Assembly (NCBI GenBank): GCA_013297575.1
Contig: JAAFHO010000022.1
Location: 1-20,133 of the forward strand
DNA length: 20,133 nucleotides
Direction: 5' to 3'
Source of the DNA: Chitinophagales bacterium
GTDB taxonomy: Bacteria; Bacteroidota; Bacteroidia; Chitinophagales; Saprospiraceae
Shown here: piece after piece, positions 1 through 8,000 of the stretch
Position numbering within the stretch: the stretch's first letter is position 1
Layout of the letters: each line of letters begins with the position of its first letter
Notes under the pieces: generated by a model
Databases searched by the model: none
What the model was told of the DNA's origin: nothing
Seen by the model: only the letters and a program-made list of their open reading frames with translations
Position numbers and translations under genes: made by a program

Positions 1-1
1 T

Positions 2-2047
2 ATCAATAATGCACAGCGGATGTACGAGTGGACAGTACCCAACACAACGAGCGGCAATGTAAAATTGATGTTGATCCGTGGAGCACGTCGCGACACCACC
101 GATTTCCCACTTACGATTGCGCCAATACCTACTAATTTGGCCGTCACCAAAGTGTGTCCCGATTCCATTACCTTGGGTTGGACTAAAATAGCCAATGATA
201 CCCTAGCATATGATATATATGCCCTAGGAGGGAAATATATGGAACTCAAAGGTACCACACCGCTTGCAGCACAACAATATACTATACCAATTACCGATGC
301 CGCGCAGGAGGCTTGGTATAGCATTCGTACCAGTAAAGCAACAGCTGGTATAGGAGGCCGCCGAACATTGGCCATCAATTGGCCAGGCGGCTTATTATCT
401 TGCCCACAGCAGTTTGATGCCGCATTACTCAATGTTATTTCGCCTGCTGGCGATGCTATTGTGGGTTGTGGCGCAAGTAGCAAACCCGTCACGGTAGAAG
501 TAGAGAACCAAGGTATTAATGCAATATCAGGCGCAACTATCTCTTACAGTGTTGATGGACAAACACCTGTTACTGAAAATTTGCCCAATATTGCACCAAA
601 CGTTACGTTAACCTTCACTTTTGCTACACCTATTTCGTTTACTACTAATGGCCAGTTAAGCCTTAACGTAAGTGTAAATCTAATCGGTGATAATTATACG
701 AGCAATAATAGTAAAACACGTTCTTATGCCGTAGTGGCGGAATCAATCAATACTGCATTTTCGACTGGATTCGATGGAACTCCAGTTTTGCCCAATGGCT
801 GGAATAATATCAATGAAGACAACCTAGTCGGTTGGGCTGTTACACCCAATGATATCATTGGTAGTGATAATGTTACCACAAAAGCCATGTTCCTAAACCA
901 CTTTGCTTATAATCCTGCGGAGCAACAAGAAGATTATTTATACATGATACCGCTGGATCTAACTAATTTGCCATATCCAACTTTAGTATTCGACTATGCG
1001 CACACGCAATACGATAATTCCTTTAGTGATGGGTTAAGGGTAGAAGCATATCCAAATTGCGATTTAGGGGGGACTCCAGTGGTAATTTGGGAAAAAACCG
1101 ATCCAGAATTAGCAACAGCTCCAGCACAAACAGCATCGTTTTTCCCAACAACCAGCAACCAATGGAGCAAGCAAGCCGTTTCATTGGGTCAATTTATTGG
1201 ACAAAGTGTAGTGCTTAGGTTTACCACGATCAATGGATTTGGGAATAATACTTTTTTAGATAATATCGGTTTAAAAAATATTATCCCTACTTTCCCTATT
1301 GCACAGTTCAGCGCACCAGATACCATTTGTAGGACTGATACGATTTCAATTGTTGCTGTACCTAGCCCTGGTTCAGATGATGTTTATGCTTGGAATTTTG
1401 GTTCTACTGCGCAGCCAACTACTGCTACTGGCCCTGGCCCACACACTGTAATTTATCCATTACCCGGCAACCGTACCATCCGACTCATTGTGAGCAATGG
1501 TTTTGGGGTAGATACTTTAAGTGAAACATTAGTGGTACGTGGCTACCCGACTGCCGTTTTCTCTCAAGTATTAAATGGGCTTACTGTCAGTTTTACCAAC
1601 AATAGTGCCAACGCAGACTCGTTCCTTTGGGAATTTGGCGACGGTAATACCAGTACGGAAAAAAATCCGTCGCATACTTATGCTGTTGCTGGAACTTATA
1701 CGGTAAAACTTACTTCTATTAATGATTGTAGGGAGACGGTTAAAACCACAAATATCACCTTAACTAGCGGAACGGTAGAACAAACTGGACTAAATAAGGT
1801 GCAAATTTTGCCCAATCCTAATAACGGACAATTTCAGGTAGCCATCACCAATACTAATGATCCATTGGACATCCGTTTACAGTTGTTCGATGCCACAGGT
1901 CGATTGGTAAAGGAGCAAATTCCTGGTTTAATTGGTCAAGAGACTAGAATTATTGCCTTTGATGATCTCCGCTTACCGGCAGGTAATTACCAATTGAGTA
2001 TTCAAACAGCAAAGGGTAGTGTTGCTTTTGTGGTAGTGGTGCAATAA
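2..2047 (+). CDS. Secreted multidomain T9SS-sorted protein, 3' part (5' end outside window)
   Basis: The frame is open from base 2, so the first ATG at 20 is probably internal and the true start and signal peptide lie upstream. Numbering from that ATG: a fibronectin III-like segment at about 35-115, a beta-rich CARDB-like segment at about 130-235, and a jelly-roll of the choice-of-anchor J/cleaved-adhesin type at about 240-420 that ends in 'FLDNIGL'. Two PKD-type domains follow, at about 425-510 and 515-590; the second carries the typical 'WEFGDGNTSTEKNPSHTY' core. The last 75 or so residues are a type A T9SS sorting domain ('ILPNPNNGQF' through 'LPAGNYQLSI'). Proteins of this build are exported and attached to, or released from, the cell surface in Bacteroidota. 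The catalytic part, if any, would be upstream; similar tails occur on secreted peptidases, but nothing here shows activity. A long-stem terminator follows the stop. Confidence 0.85.
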   Translation: MNNAQRMYEWTVPNTTSGNVKLMLIRGARRDTTDFPLTIAPIPTNLAVTKVCPDSITLGWTKIANDTLAYDIYALGGKYMELKGTTPLAAQQYTIPITDAAQEAWYSIRTSKATAGIGGRRTLAINWPGGLLSCPQQFDAALLNVISPAGDAIVGCGASSKPVTVEVENQGINAISGATISYSVDGQTPVTENLPNIAPNVTLTFTFATPISFTTNGQLSLNVSVNLIGDNYTSNNSKTRSYAVVAESINTAFSTGFDGTPVLPNGWNNINEDNLVGWAVTPNDIIGSDNVTTKAMFLNHFAYNPAEQQEDYLYMIPLDLTNLPYPTLVFDYAHTQYDNSFSDGLRVEAYPNCDLGGTPVVIWEKTDPELATAPAQTASFFPTTSNQWSKQAVSLGQFIGQSVVLRFTTINGFGNNTFLDNIGLKNIIPTFPIAQFSAPDTICRTDTISIVAVPSPGSDDVYAWNFGSTAQPTTATGPGPHTVIYPLPGNRTIRLIVSNGFGVDTLSETLVVRGYPTAVFSQVLNGLTVSFTNNSANADSFLWEFGDGNTSTEKNPSHTYAVAGTYTVKLTSINDCRETVKTTNITLTSGTVEQTGLNKVQILPNPNNGQFQVAITNTNDPLDIRLQLFDATGRLVKEQIPGLIGQETRIIAFDDLRLPAGNYQLSIQTAKGSVAFVVVVQ

Positions 2048-2073
2048 AACTTAAGTATTCACACAGATATTGT

Positions 2074-2145
2074 TTTGGGTTTGTAATTTTCTGATTTATC
2101 CAATAGTACAGGATAAATCAGGTAAATTACAAACCCAAATTTTTT
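2074..2145 (+). terminator. Long-stem, GC-poor intrinsic terminator
   Basis: The left arm is 2074-2101 and the right arm 2111-2139. The outer 16 bp pair perfectly (2074-2089 with 2124-2139) and so do the inner 11 bp (2091-2101 with 2111-2121), with a small 1/2-nt internal bulge and a 9-nt loop. Six T residues follow at 2140-2145. It lies 27 bases after the stop of the T9SS protein, so it probably ends that transcript. The stem is unusually long and GC-poor for a terminator. Confidence 0.75.
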
Positions 2146-2191
2146 AAAGATTAATGAAACAATAGACATTTGACTACAAAGCAGCAGGCAG

Positions 2192-2617
2192 ATGAATACT
2201 CAAACTTTTTTATCTATTTTCCTTAGAAAAGGAGAGACGACACCAAAAACATTTGTATTGGACAATTCCAATAGAGACATCTATATCCATAGAGCAAAAA
2301 ACGGAGGGCATATTATTGAACCACTAATAGTTAGTGTCATAAATGATACGACACTTCTTATGCTTACCAATATTGGTATCTATTATGAAAAAGACATGAC
2401 AAATGTTTTTGTTTTGTATCAAGATATTGATTCTATATCTATTATGCCAAAATCATTTAGAAAACTTTCTACTAAAATAGAAAATTTCCCAAATGAAATA
2501 AACGTAACTTGTGAGAATGAGGAAGAATATTGTTTTGAATGCGAACCAAAAATGCCCTGTATGGGATTATACAACTCCATTGGATTTGCAGTTTCAAAAT
2601 CAAGACTACTACCTTAA
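2192..2617 (+). CDS. Hypothetical protein, AT-rich orphan
   Basis: An unrecognised 141-residue protein with no signal peptide or membrane segment. It looks like a soluble alpha/beta protein. A cysteine-containing acidic stretch near the C-terminus ('CENEEEYCFECEPKMPC', about 111-127) has four Cys in 17 residues and could bind a metal, but it matches no motif I know. The coding sequence is markedly AT-rich (for example 13 G/C of 60 bases at 2401-2460), unlike the flanking genes. It starts 46 bases after the upstream terminator, so it probably has its own promoter; a weak -7-like GACATTTG lies at 2164-2171. It converges on the hydrolase gene. The low GC suggests horizontal acquisition, which is inference. 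Its reality as a gene rests on an undisturbed frame and sensible codon use. Confidence 0.6.
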   Translation: MNTQTFLSIFLRKGETTPKTFVLDNSNRDIYIHRAKNGGHIIEPLIVSVINDTTLLMLTNIGIYYEKDMTNVFVLYQDIDSISIMPKSFRKLSTKIENFPNEINVTCENEEEYCFECEPKMPCMGLYNSIGFAVSKSRLLP

Positions 2618-2652
2618 ATATGGTATAGACTCATATTGAACGATAAACAACC

Positions 2653-3906
2653 TTATTTCTTCAAAAACCGTCCACTTTTAAACACGCCTACCCCATTTTG
2701 CAGCAAAACCGTATAAGTCCCCGTCGGTAAATGCTCAACCACGATCTGTTGACCTTTACTATAATTAAGCACAGTTTGCACCTGTTTACCCTGCGCATCA
2801 AAGATATGTACGCTGGCAATAGTAAGTAATGGCGTATCAAATGTGATACTAAATGCATTGGCCACTGGGTTTGGGGTAATTTTTAGCAATTTATCAGCAG
2901 CGGTTTCTAGTTCAGTAACACTACTCGTTCCGCAGGTAATAGACTCAAATTTTGCCAGTGCTTTATTAAAAAAATTATTGACTTGCCCAGCATATTGAGT
3001 AGAAGTGTACATACTTACATGATCGCCACCTACCACTGTTTCCAAATAACTATCCACATTCTGGTCTAAGGCATAGGGATGCAAAATGCCTGTTCCTTCC
3101 AAATACGCAATACCCGCAGCAAGACCACTTTCATAAAATACCGTATTATCGGCAGTACCATGTATGCTCACCATAGGTACTTCGCCCTCATCGATCCAAC
3201 TGCGTCGGTATAGCCCACCGGAGCGGTTATAAATACCTTTCACAGCCGCAGAATAGGATTGATTAGCCGCAGATCCCGTATTCCCGTTAATACCTCCATT
3301 TGTATCAAAAGCCGTTTGTACAAATGGTGTGAAGTCGTCGGTTTCATCTACATAACCTACGTGCAAAGCCGTAACAGCCCCTGCGGAGTATCCACCTACA
3401 AAAATATGTGCAGTATCTGCTTTAAATAGATTGACCGTTGCAGCGTCTTTGCGAAAATAACGCACTGCCGCCTTCATATCACCGATGGCTTTGGCGACTG
3501 CGCCAATGATGTCAGTAGAATCTGGAAAACCTAGCGTAAGAAATGGATATAGGCGGTATTGGATCGAAACAGCCACATAACCGGCTTTGGCAAAACGCTC
3601 ACAATCCGTTTTCATGTCATTTTTATCGCCGGAAATAAAACTACCACCATGGGCGAGAATCACTACTGGGCGCGCCACTGCATTATCGCCTTGAGGTTCA
3701 TAAACATCCATTTTCAAATCAACGGTGTCAGGAAGCGATGGAGGCAATTCCGTATAGGTAAAAGCCGTAGCATACACCAATGTTGTTTTTTTAACAGTGG
3801 TAAAAGTGGGCTGTTTAAAACGGCTGCCATCGCATGCCGCGTTTTGGGCATTTATGCCATTAAAAAATAGGATTGCAAAAACGGTAAATATGATTTTTTT
3901 TTCCAT
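2653..3906 (-). CDS. Secreted alpha/beta hydrolase (carboxylesterase-like) with T9SS sorting domain
   Basis: A 417-residue protein. Residues 1-20 form a signal peptide (Lys-rich start, hydrophobic core, 'NGINA' cleavage region). The alpha/beta hydrolase domain spans about 40-320: oxyanion-hole motif HGGS at 86-89, nucleophile elbow GYSAG at 172-176 (Ser174), probable acid Asp253 in 'HGTAD', and probable catalytic His296 in 'GGDH'. This set is typical of esterase/lipase (BD-FAE-like) enzymes that hydrolyse carboxyl esters; the substrate cannot be read from the sequence. Residues 340-417 are a T9SS type A sorting domain ('KITPNPVANAF' to the C-terminal 'KSGRFLKK'), so the enzyme should cross the outer membrane through the type IX system. 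It is monocistronic by layout: a repeat element lies just upstream and a convergent gene downstream. Confidence 0.88.
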   Translation of the reverse strand: MEKKIIFTVFAILFFNGINAQNAACDGSRFKQPTFTTVKKTTLVYATAFTYTELPPSLPDTVDLKMDVYEPQGDNAVARPVVILAHGGSFISGDKNDMKTDCERFAKAGYVAVSIQYRLYPFLTLGFPDSTDIIGAVAKAIGDMKAAVRYFRKDAATVNLFKADTAHIFVGGYSAGAVTALHVGYVDETDDFTPFVQTAFDTNGGINGNTGSAANQSYSAAVKGIYNRSGGLYRRSWIDEGEVPMVSIHGTADNTVFYESGLAAGIAYLEGTGILHPYALDQNVDSYLETVVGGDHVSMYTSTQYAGQVNNFFNKALAKFESITCGTSSVTELETAADKLLKITPNPVANAFSITFDTPLLTIASVHIFDAQGKQVQTVLNYSKGQQIVVEHLPTGTYTVLLQNGVGVFKSGRFLKK

Positions 3907-3931
3907 AATTTGTTGAATTTAATGGTGATTT

Positions 3932-4070
3932 TGCGTGCGTGATTGCCCGTTGTGATGGACGTGATTGCCCGTTGTGATGTAGAGACGTTGCAATGCAACG
4001 TCTCTACGCAACAACGGACGCAACGTCGGGCAATCACGTCGGACACCACGCGCGAGGCATCACACACGCA
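3932..4070. repeat. Nested inverted-repeat element (MITE/REP-like), 139 bp
   Basis: The ends are 12-bp inverted repeats with one mismatch (TGCGTGCGTGAT at 3932-3943 against 4059-4070). Inside are two direct copies of a 19-mer, gtgattgcccgttgtgatg (3939-3957 and 3961-3979); a perfect 14-bp inverted pair (3958-3971 with 4027-4040); and at the core a perfect palindrome with 14-bp arms (3979-3992 and 3994-4007) around a single A. The block sits between the starts of the hydrolase and the end of the peptide transporter gene, encodes nothing convincing, and is GC-richer than the surrounding intergenic DNA. It resembles non-autonomous palindromic elements found in many copies in some genomes. No target duplication is obvious. 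Confidence 0.7.
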
Positions 4071-4100
4071 TATTACCCACGGGATAAATCCCCAAAATAT

Positions 4101-5759
4101 TTAATCCGCCCCATGCATCATTTTCCGCAATGGGAACGACAGACCAATCAATATTAATCCGGCAATACCGGCCATGCCGACAAACACCATAAAGAATTCA
4201 TACAAATTGGTAATCTTACTGCCTAAAAAACTAGGAAAAACCAACGGAATTTCTTTCTCCTTGGCTACAACAACCTGCTCAGGAGTAGCCTGTATTGTAC
4301 CTGCCAGAATGCCTGTATAAGTCGTGTCATCAAAACCATTTTCACGGGCCAACTTGTATTCAGCACCAGATGGTGGATACAAAGCACTCAACTGACCAGC
4401 GGCTTTATTCGCAACAGAATTGGCCAAAAACCAAAAACCGAACAATAAGGATACAAAACGCAGTGGCGATAATTTGGATACCAACGACAAACCAATCGGC
4501 GACAAACACAACTCACCAATAGTATGGATCACATAAACAGAAACCAACCAAAGCATACTCACTTTTACGCCTTGACCCAGACCATTTACGCCAATAGCAA
4601 TAACAGCATAACCAATCGCCAAGATCACCAACCCTAATCCCTGCTTAATCAAAGAATTAGGTTCTGATTTGCGTTTTTGCAACGCCACCCAAATAGCGGC
4701 TGTAACGGGTGCCAAAAGCACCACTGCTACTGCATTTACAGATTGGAAATAACTGGTTGGGATCGTAAATCCAAGCAAATTTCGATTGGTTTGTTCTTCC
4801 GCAAAAAACGTGAGCGAAGCACCAGCCTGCTCAAAAGCAGCCCAGAAAAAGATAACAAAGAAAGCAGAAACACACAATACAATGATACGATCAAGTTCTA
4901 TTTTACTCAACGATTTATCCGTCAAAATCGTTACCAACATCGCAATAGTAGCAGAATAAATCAATGCCCCAATAGCATCAAAGTGCAGTACTTTCCAAAA
5001 TAATAAAAAACAGGCAACCAATACACCACCACCAAGTGCTAACTGTGCAGCACCTAAACCACCTTCTTGAGATGCGCCACTTGCGGCACTCACCGCTTGA
5101 TTGGGCAATGCACCAATAGCTTCGCCATTGGGTGTTGTAACATACTTTTCTTTTTGGGTATGGAACAAAACAGTACCCAATATCATACCGATACCTGCCG
5201 CCAAGAAGCCCCATTTGAAATCGCCAGGATTACCCGTATCACCCAATGTACCACACACCAATGGCGCAATAAACGCACCTAAATTGATACCCATATAGAA
5301 AATGGTATAAGCAGCGTCGCGGCGTTTGTCTTCTGTGGTGTACAATTGGCCAATCATGGAAGAGATATTAGGCTTGAAAAAACCATTTCCCAACATCAGG
5401 AAGCACAAACCTGCCCACATCAACGGCACCGCTGCACCTACATTTTGGTACATAGAGGCACTGCCAAATAGTAAAAACTGACCTAATGCCATCATTGCAC
5501 CACCAAATGTAATACTTTTACGGTTACCCCAATAACGATCGGCCACATAACCACCAATCAAAGGTGTAAGATAAACCAAACCTGTATAACTACCATAAAT
5601 CTCGGAAGCCTTCCCTTTAGAGAGCATAAGAGCCTGCACCATGTACAAGGTAAAAATAGCCCTCATGCCATAATAACTGAAACGTTCCCACATTTCAGTG
5701 AAAAATAGCAACGCTAACCCGCGGGGATGACCCCAAATTTCTGTATTGTTCTTTTGCAT
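4101..5759 (-). CDS. Peptide MFS transporter (POT/PTR2 family)
   Basis: A 552-residue, highly hydrophobic protein with the multiple membrane helices of proton-coupled oligopeptide transporters, which import di- and tripeptides across the inner membrane. The family proton-coupling motif ExxERFxYYG is intact at residues 22-31 (Glu22, Glu25, Arg26). The loop motif 'GGYVADRYWGNRK' is at about 69-81, and the PTR2 signature 'GNGFFKPN' is at 124-131, followed by 'FYMGINLGAF' at 154-163. Length fits the Bacteroidota branch of the family, with an extended loop near 465-510 before the last helix pair. The start fits: the motif-bearing first helix begins right after a short polar N-terminus. The gene is separated from the upstream gene by 96 bases, so it may have its own promoter, but I see no strong -33/-7 pair there. 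Confidence 0.93.
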   Translation of the reverse strand: MQKNNTEIWGHPRGLALLFFTEMWERFSYYGMRAIFTLYMVQALMLSKGKASEIYGSYTGLVYLTPLIGGYVADRYWGNRKSITFGGAMMALGQFLLFGSASMYQNVGAAVPLMWAGLCFLMLGNGFFKPNISSMIGQLYTTEDKRRDAAYTIFYMGINLGAFIAPLVCGTLGDTGNPGDFKWGFLAAGIGMILGTVLFHTQKEKYVTTPNGEAIGALPNQAVSAASGASQEGGLGAAQLALGGGVLVACFLLFWKVLHFDAIGALIYSATIAMLVTILTDKSLSKIELDRIIVLCVSAFFVIFFWAAFEQAGASLTFFAEEQTNRNLLGFTIPTSYFQSVNAVAVVLLAPVTAAIWVALQKRKSEPNSLIKQGLGLVILAIGYAVIAIGVNGLGQGVKVSMLWLVSVYVIHTIGELCLSPIGLSLVSKLSPLRFVSLLFGFWFLANSVANKAAGQLSALYPPSGAEYKLARENGFDDTTYTGILAGTIQATPEQVVVAKEKEIPLVFPSFLGSKITNLYEFFMVFVGMAGIAGLILIGLSFPLRKMMHGAD

Positions 5760-5855
5760 ACGTAAGATATTAACTTAAGTTGGATAAATATTTTGAAGTG
5801 CAAAAGAACTAAATTTATCGGGTATTGTAGTATTTTAATACAACTTTATAATTTT

Positions 5856-6878
5856 CTAGGCATAATGCGATTCGTCGCCCCTTAAATTTGGCACAATCCA
5901 ACTCGTAATTTTCTCCGCCAGCCAAAGCGTTGGAAACCAAATTACAACCAACAACCATATTGGTAAATCAAGATAGATCAACCACATAAAGATATCAATC
6001 AAGAAGAATATAGCGATAAACCACGTGATGATCAACAACAAACCAGAAGCATTTTGGTGCGCCCCGATGATCCAACGCCCCGTAATTACACGGCCTTTGG
6101 GCGATATTTTGCTTTCAGCAGCCGCTGTTTTGGCAACATACCGACATAATCCGGCAAAGCACACCAATAACACAATCAAACTATTAAAAGTCCACATCAC
6201 AAATTCCCAAATAGGCTGTGCACTCTGCCACAACTTGGCTTTCCAGCCAGTCATGGTTTGCTTTGCACCATCCAAACTTTGAGCCAAAGTAGAAGAATCC
6301 GGCAAGGAAATACTGGTACCACCAGGACGAGCATTACTATGCGATTGTTGTTGATCGGGGAACAATGCACGCGGGCGCACAGGATCAGGAGAAGGCTGCT
6401 CTGTTTGAACCGCAGTTTGCGGCTCTACAGGTGATTCATTCACGATTTGTGCCGGCACAGCACGGGCCACACCGCGCCTATGCCTGCTGGGTTGTACCAG
6501 TTCGGGTGGAGCAACTGCTATAGGTTCTACAGGCGGCTGCACACGTACACGACCCTTATTTTTACTTTTGGGTTCTGCATAAATAGTAGCCTCTTCTCCT
6601 TTATAAATTACTTGAACAGCCAGTAAATTACCTGCATTATCATTATTCGTAAACCCACGTTGAGTGGTTAATAATTGTTTATACGTTTTGCTGCCAGTGC
6701 CTTCGCGGGTAAGTACAGCACGTTGGAAGATAAACTTTACAGAACCGATTGGTTTGTCATGTTCAAACCGAAAACTACCCAAATGCGCTTCAACACGCTC
6801 CGTTTTGGTTTGGGCAAACAAAGAGAAAGATCCGCACAACAGCATAGCTGTGCAGACAAGTAGAGGGAACCATTTCAT
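5856..6878 (-). CDS. Unrecognised membrane protein with exported N-terminal domain and proline-rich linker
   Basis: A 340-residue protein I do not recognise. Residues 1-22 look like a cleavable signal peptide ('LFAQT' at the end). Residues 24-105 form a small, probably beta-rich domain. Residues 110-200 are a low-complexity linker rich in Pro, Gln, Ser and Arg. Three membrane segments follow at about 225-247, 277-301 and 303-323, with a short polar C-terminus. An exported domain, flexible linker and membrane anchor suggest an envelope role, with the N-terminal domain reaching into the periplasm. It follows the transglycosylase-like gene on the same strand, with a perfect palindrome in the 102-base gap, so co-function in cell-wall processes is possible but is only inference from position. 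Confidence 0.75.
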   Translation of the reverse strand: MKWFPLLVCTAMLLCGSFSLFAQTKTERVEAHLGSFRFEHDKPIGSVKFIFQRAVLTREGTGSKTYKQLLTTQRGFTNNDNAGNLLAVQVIYKGEEATIYAEPKSKNKGRVRVQPPVEPIAVAPPELVQPSRHRRGVARAVPAQIVNESPVEPQTAVQTEQPSPDPVRPRALFPDQQQSHSNARPGGTSISLPDSSTLAQSLDGAKQTMTGWKAKLWQSAQPIWEFVMWTFNSLIVLLVCFAGLCRYVAKTAAAESKISPKGRVITGRWIIGAHQNASGLLLIITWFIAIFFLIDIFMWLIYLDLPIWLLVVIWFPTLWLAEKITSWIVPNLRGDESHYA

Positions 6879-6922
6879 ATATATTAACGTAGTCCTTTTT
6901 GAGGAACTATTTATTTTTTATT

Positions 6923-6969
6923 ACGTACATCATTTACGAAACCTCGAAGGTTTCGTAAATGATGTACGT
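6923..6969. repeat. Perfect palindrome, 22-bp arms, 3-nt loop
   Basis: 6923-6944 and 6948-6969 are exact reverse complements separated by CGA. The hairpin lies between two minus-strand genes, 11 bases beyond the stop of the transglycosylase-like gene. There is no T-run on the minus-strand exit side (it reads AATAAAAAAT), so it is a poor intrinsic terminator as drawn. It could stabilise the 3' end of the upstream message or be a REP/MITE-type repeat. A TAAATTTG (-7-like) overlaps the upstream stop codon on the minus strand at 6976-6983, which would put the hairpin in the leader of the 5856-6878 gene. Confidence 0.8.
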
Positions 6970-6980
6970 CTAACACAAAT

Positions 6981-7988
6981 TTAATGTACAAAACTCTGAA
7001 TTATCCGTCCTTTTTTGGCTTCTAAGGCCAAATACATCTCCCAAATTGTGATCGCACCATCGCAAGCACCATTCTTCCTAAAAATTTGCCGCCGCCCATC
7101 CTCACTATCCAAAGTGTACCAACCATCTAAACCCTTATTCAAATAATAACTTGGGTTTTGGTAGCCTTGATAAACCACTTTATCGTGCGGAGCACCTATA
7201 AATGCTGGTGCAAACAACGCTAAATAAAGATCTACGGTGTTGTGCAATGGCTTTTCTCCTGCTCTTTTGTATTTGTCCACCAGATAAATTTCGCTCAAAT
7301 CCATCATCAAATTGATATTCCTATTCCGGCAAGCGTACAAAACTTGGTCATAATGCACCGATTTTCCTTGATAAGTCAACCCTAATAGTCCAACTTTGGT
7401 AAATTGTATCCATCCTGCCGCCACCAAATCTTTCCTAATCGTAAAAGGATTTAAGGCACATTCCAAGTAAGCACATTCATAAATACATAAAGGCGTAGTT
7501 TGAATCTTTGCTGCCATTTCTCGTGTCCTTTTTTTAACCACCTCTAACTCATATGGATCTACATTTTTGGCCAATGCTGCTTCGTAAATCGCTGTTAAAT
7601 GCTCCTCATTATAATTACTCGTTTTACCAATCCAAACAGGCGTTAAATACCGCTGCTCCAACTCTTGAATCATATCGGCCAATCTATCGCTCATACCCCA
7701 TATCATCGTACTTATGACAGCAACGACCAATAAATTGAGCAATCGAAGCCGAACGAATACGGGTTTAATGGATTTGATCGACCACCAAATAATCCGAATC
7801 CCCGCCTTGAATACTTTTAAGCCCTGCCACAATGCAAGAACGAATAGAAAACAGAACAACCAACGCGTGCCAGCATCCTGCCGAAGCATAAATTGTACCG
7901 CATCCGAAGCGTTTTTACCACCGCTATTACTACAGCCCGACAAAAACGGGTGCAAAGATACCGCAATTATGGTAGTCCTGTATTTCAT
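6981..7988 (-). CDS. Membrane-anchored lytic transglycosylase/lysozyme-like protein
   Basis: A 335-residue protein. The N-terminus has a lipobox-like 'FLSGC' (Cys19), so it may be a lipoprotein, and two hydrophobic segments at about 43-60 and 81-99. The C-terminal part (about 125-335) resembles SLT/goose-lysozyme-type transglycosylases. 'YLECALNPF' at 174-182 puts a Glu (176) where the catalytic Glu sits before 'NP', then comes 'AAGWIQFTKVGLLGLT' in the place of the usual 'A.GLIQF..T...LG'. Further on, 'VDLYLALFAPAFIGAPHD' and 'YYLNKGLDG' match the later conserved blocks of that group. Such enzymes cut the glycan strands of peptidoglycan. The match is by motif memory only, and the catalytic Glu could instead be Glu171. 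It follows the TIM-barrel gene by 12 bases and is probably cotranscribed with it. Confidence 0.65.
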   Translation of the reverse strand: MKYRTTIIAVSLHPFLSGCSNSGGKNASDAVQFMLRQDAGTRWLFCFLFVLALWQGLKVFKAGIRIIWWSIKSIKPVFVRLRLLNLLVVAVISTMIWGMSDRLADMIQELEQRYLTPVWIGKTSNYNEEHLTAIYEAALAKNVDPYELEVVKKRTREMAAKIQTTPLCIYECAYLECALNPFTIRKDLVAAGWIQFTKVGLLGLTYQGKSVHYDQVLYACRNRNINLMMDLSEIYLVDKYKRAGEKPLHNTVDLYLALFAPAFIGAPHDKVVYQGYQNPSYYLNKGLDGWYTLDSEDGRRQIFRKNGACDGAITIWEMYLALEAKKGRIIQSFVH

Positions 7989-8000
7989 TTTTTGTTAAAA

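Noticed and set aside
3939..3979. Two direct 19-mers as a possible start of a CRISPR array
   Set aside because: The spacer would be only three bases and there are just two copies; they belong to the nested inverted-repeat element.
3852..4067. 71-codon minus-strand frame across the hydrolase start and repeat block
   Set aside because: It is made mostly of the palindromic repeat and overlaps the signal peptide region of the hydrolase gene in another frame; no coding signal.
6981..7988. Lysozyme-like gene as evidence of a prophage
   Set aside because: No capsid, tail, terminase, integrase or holin gene lies nearby, and the neighbours are ordinary chromosomal genes.
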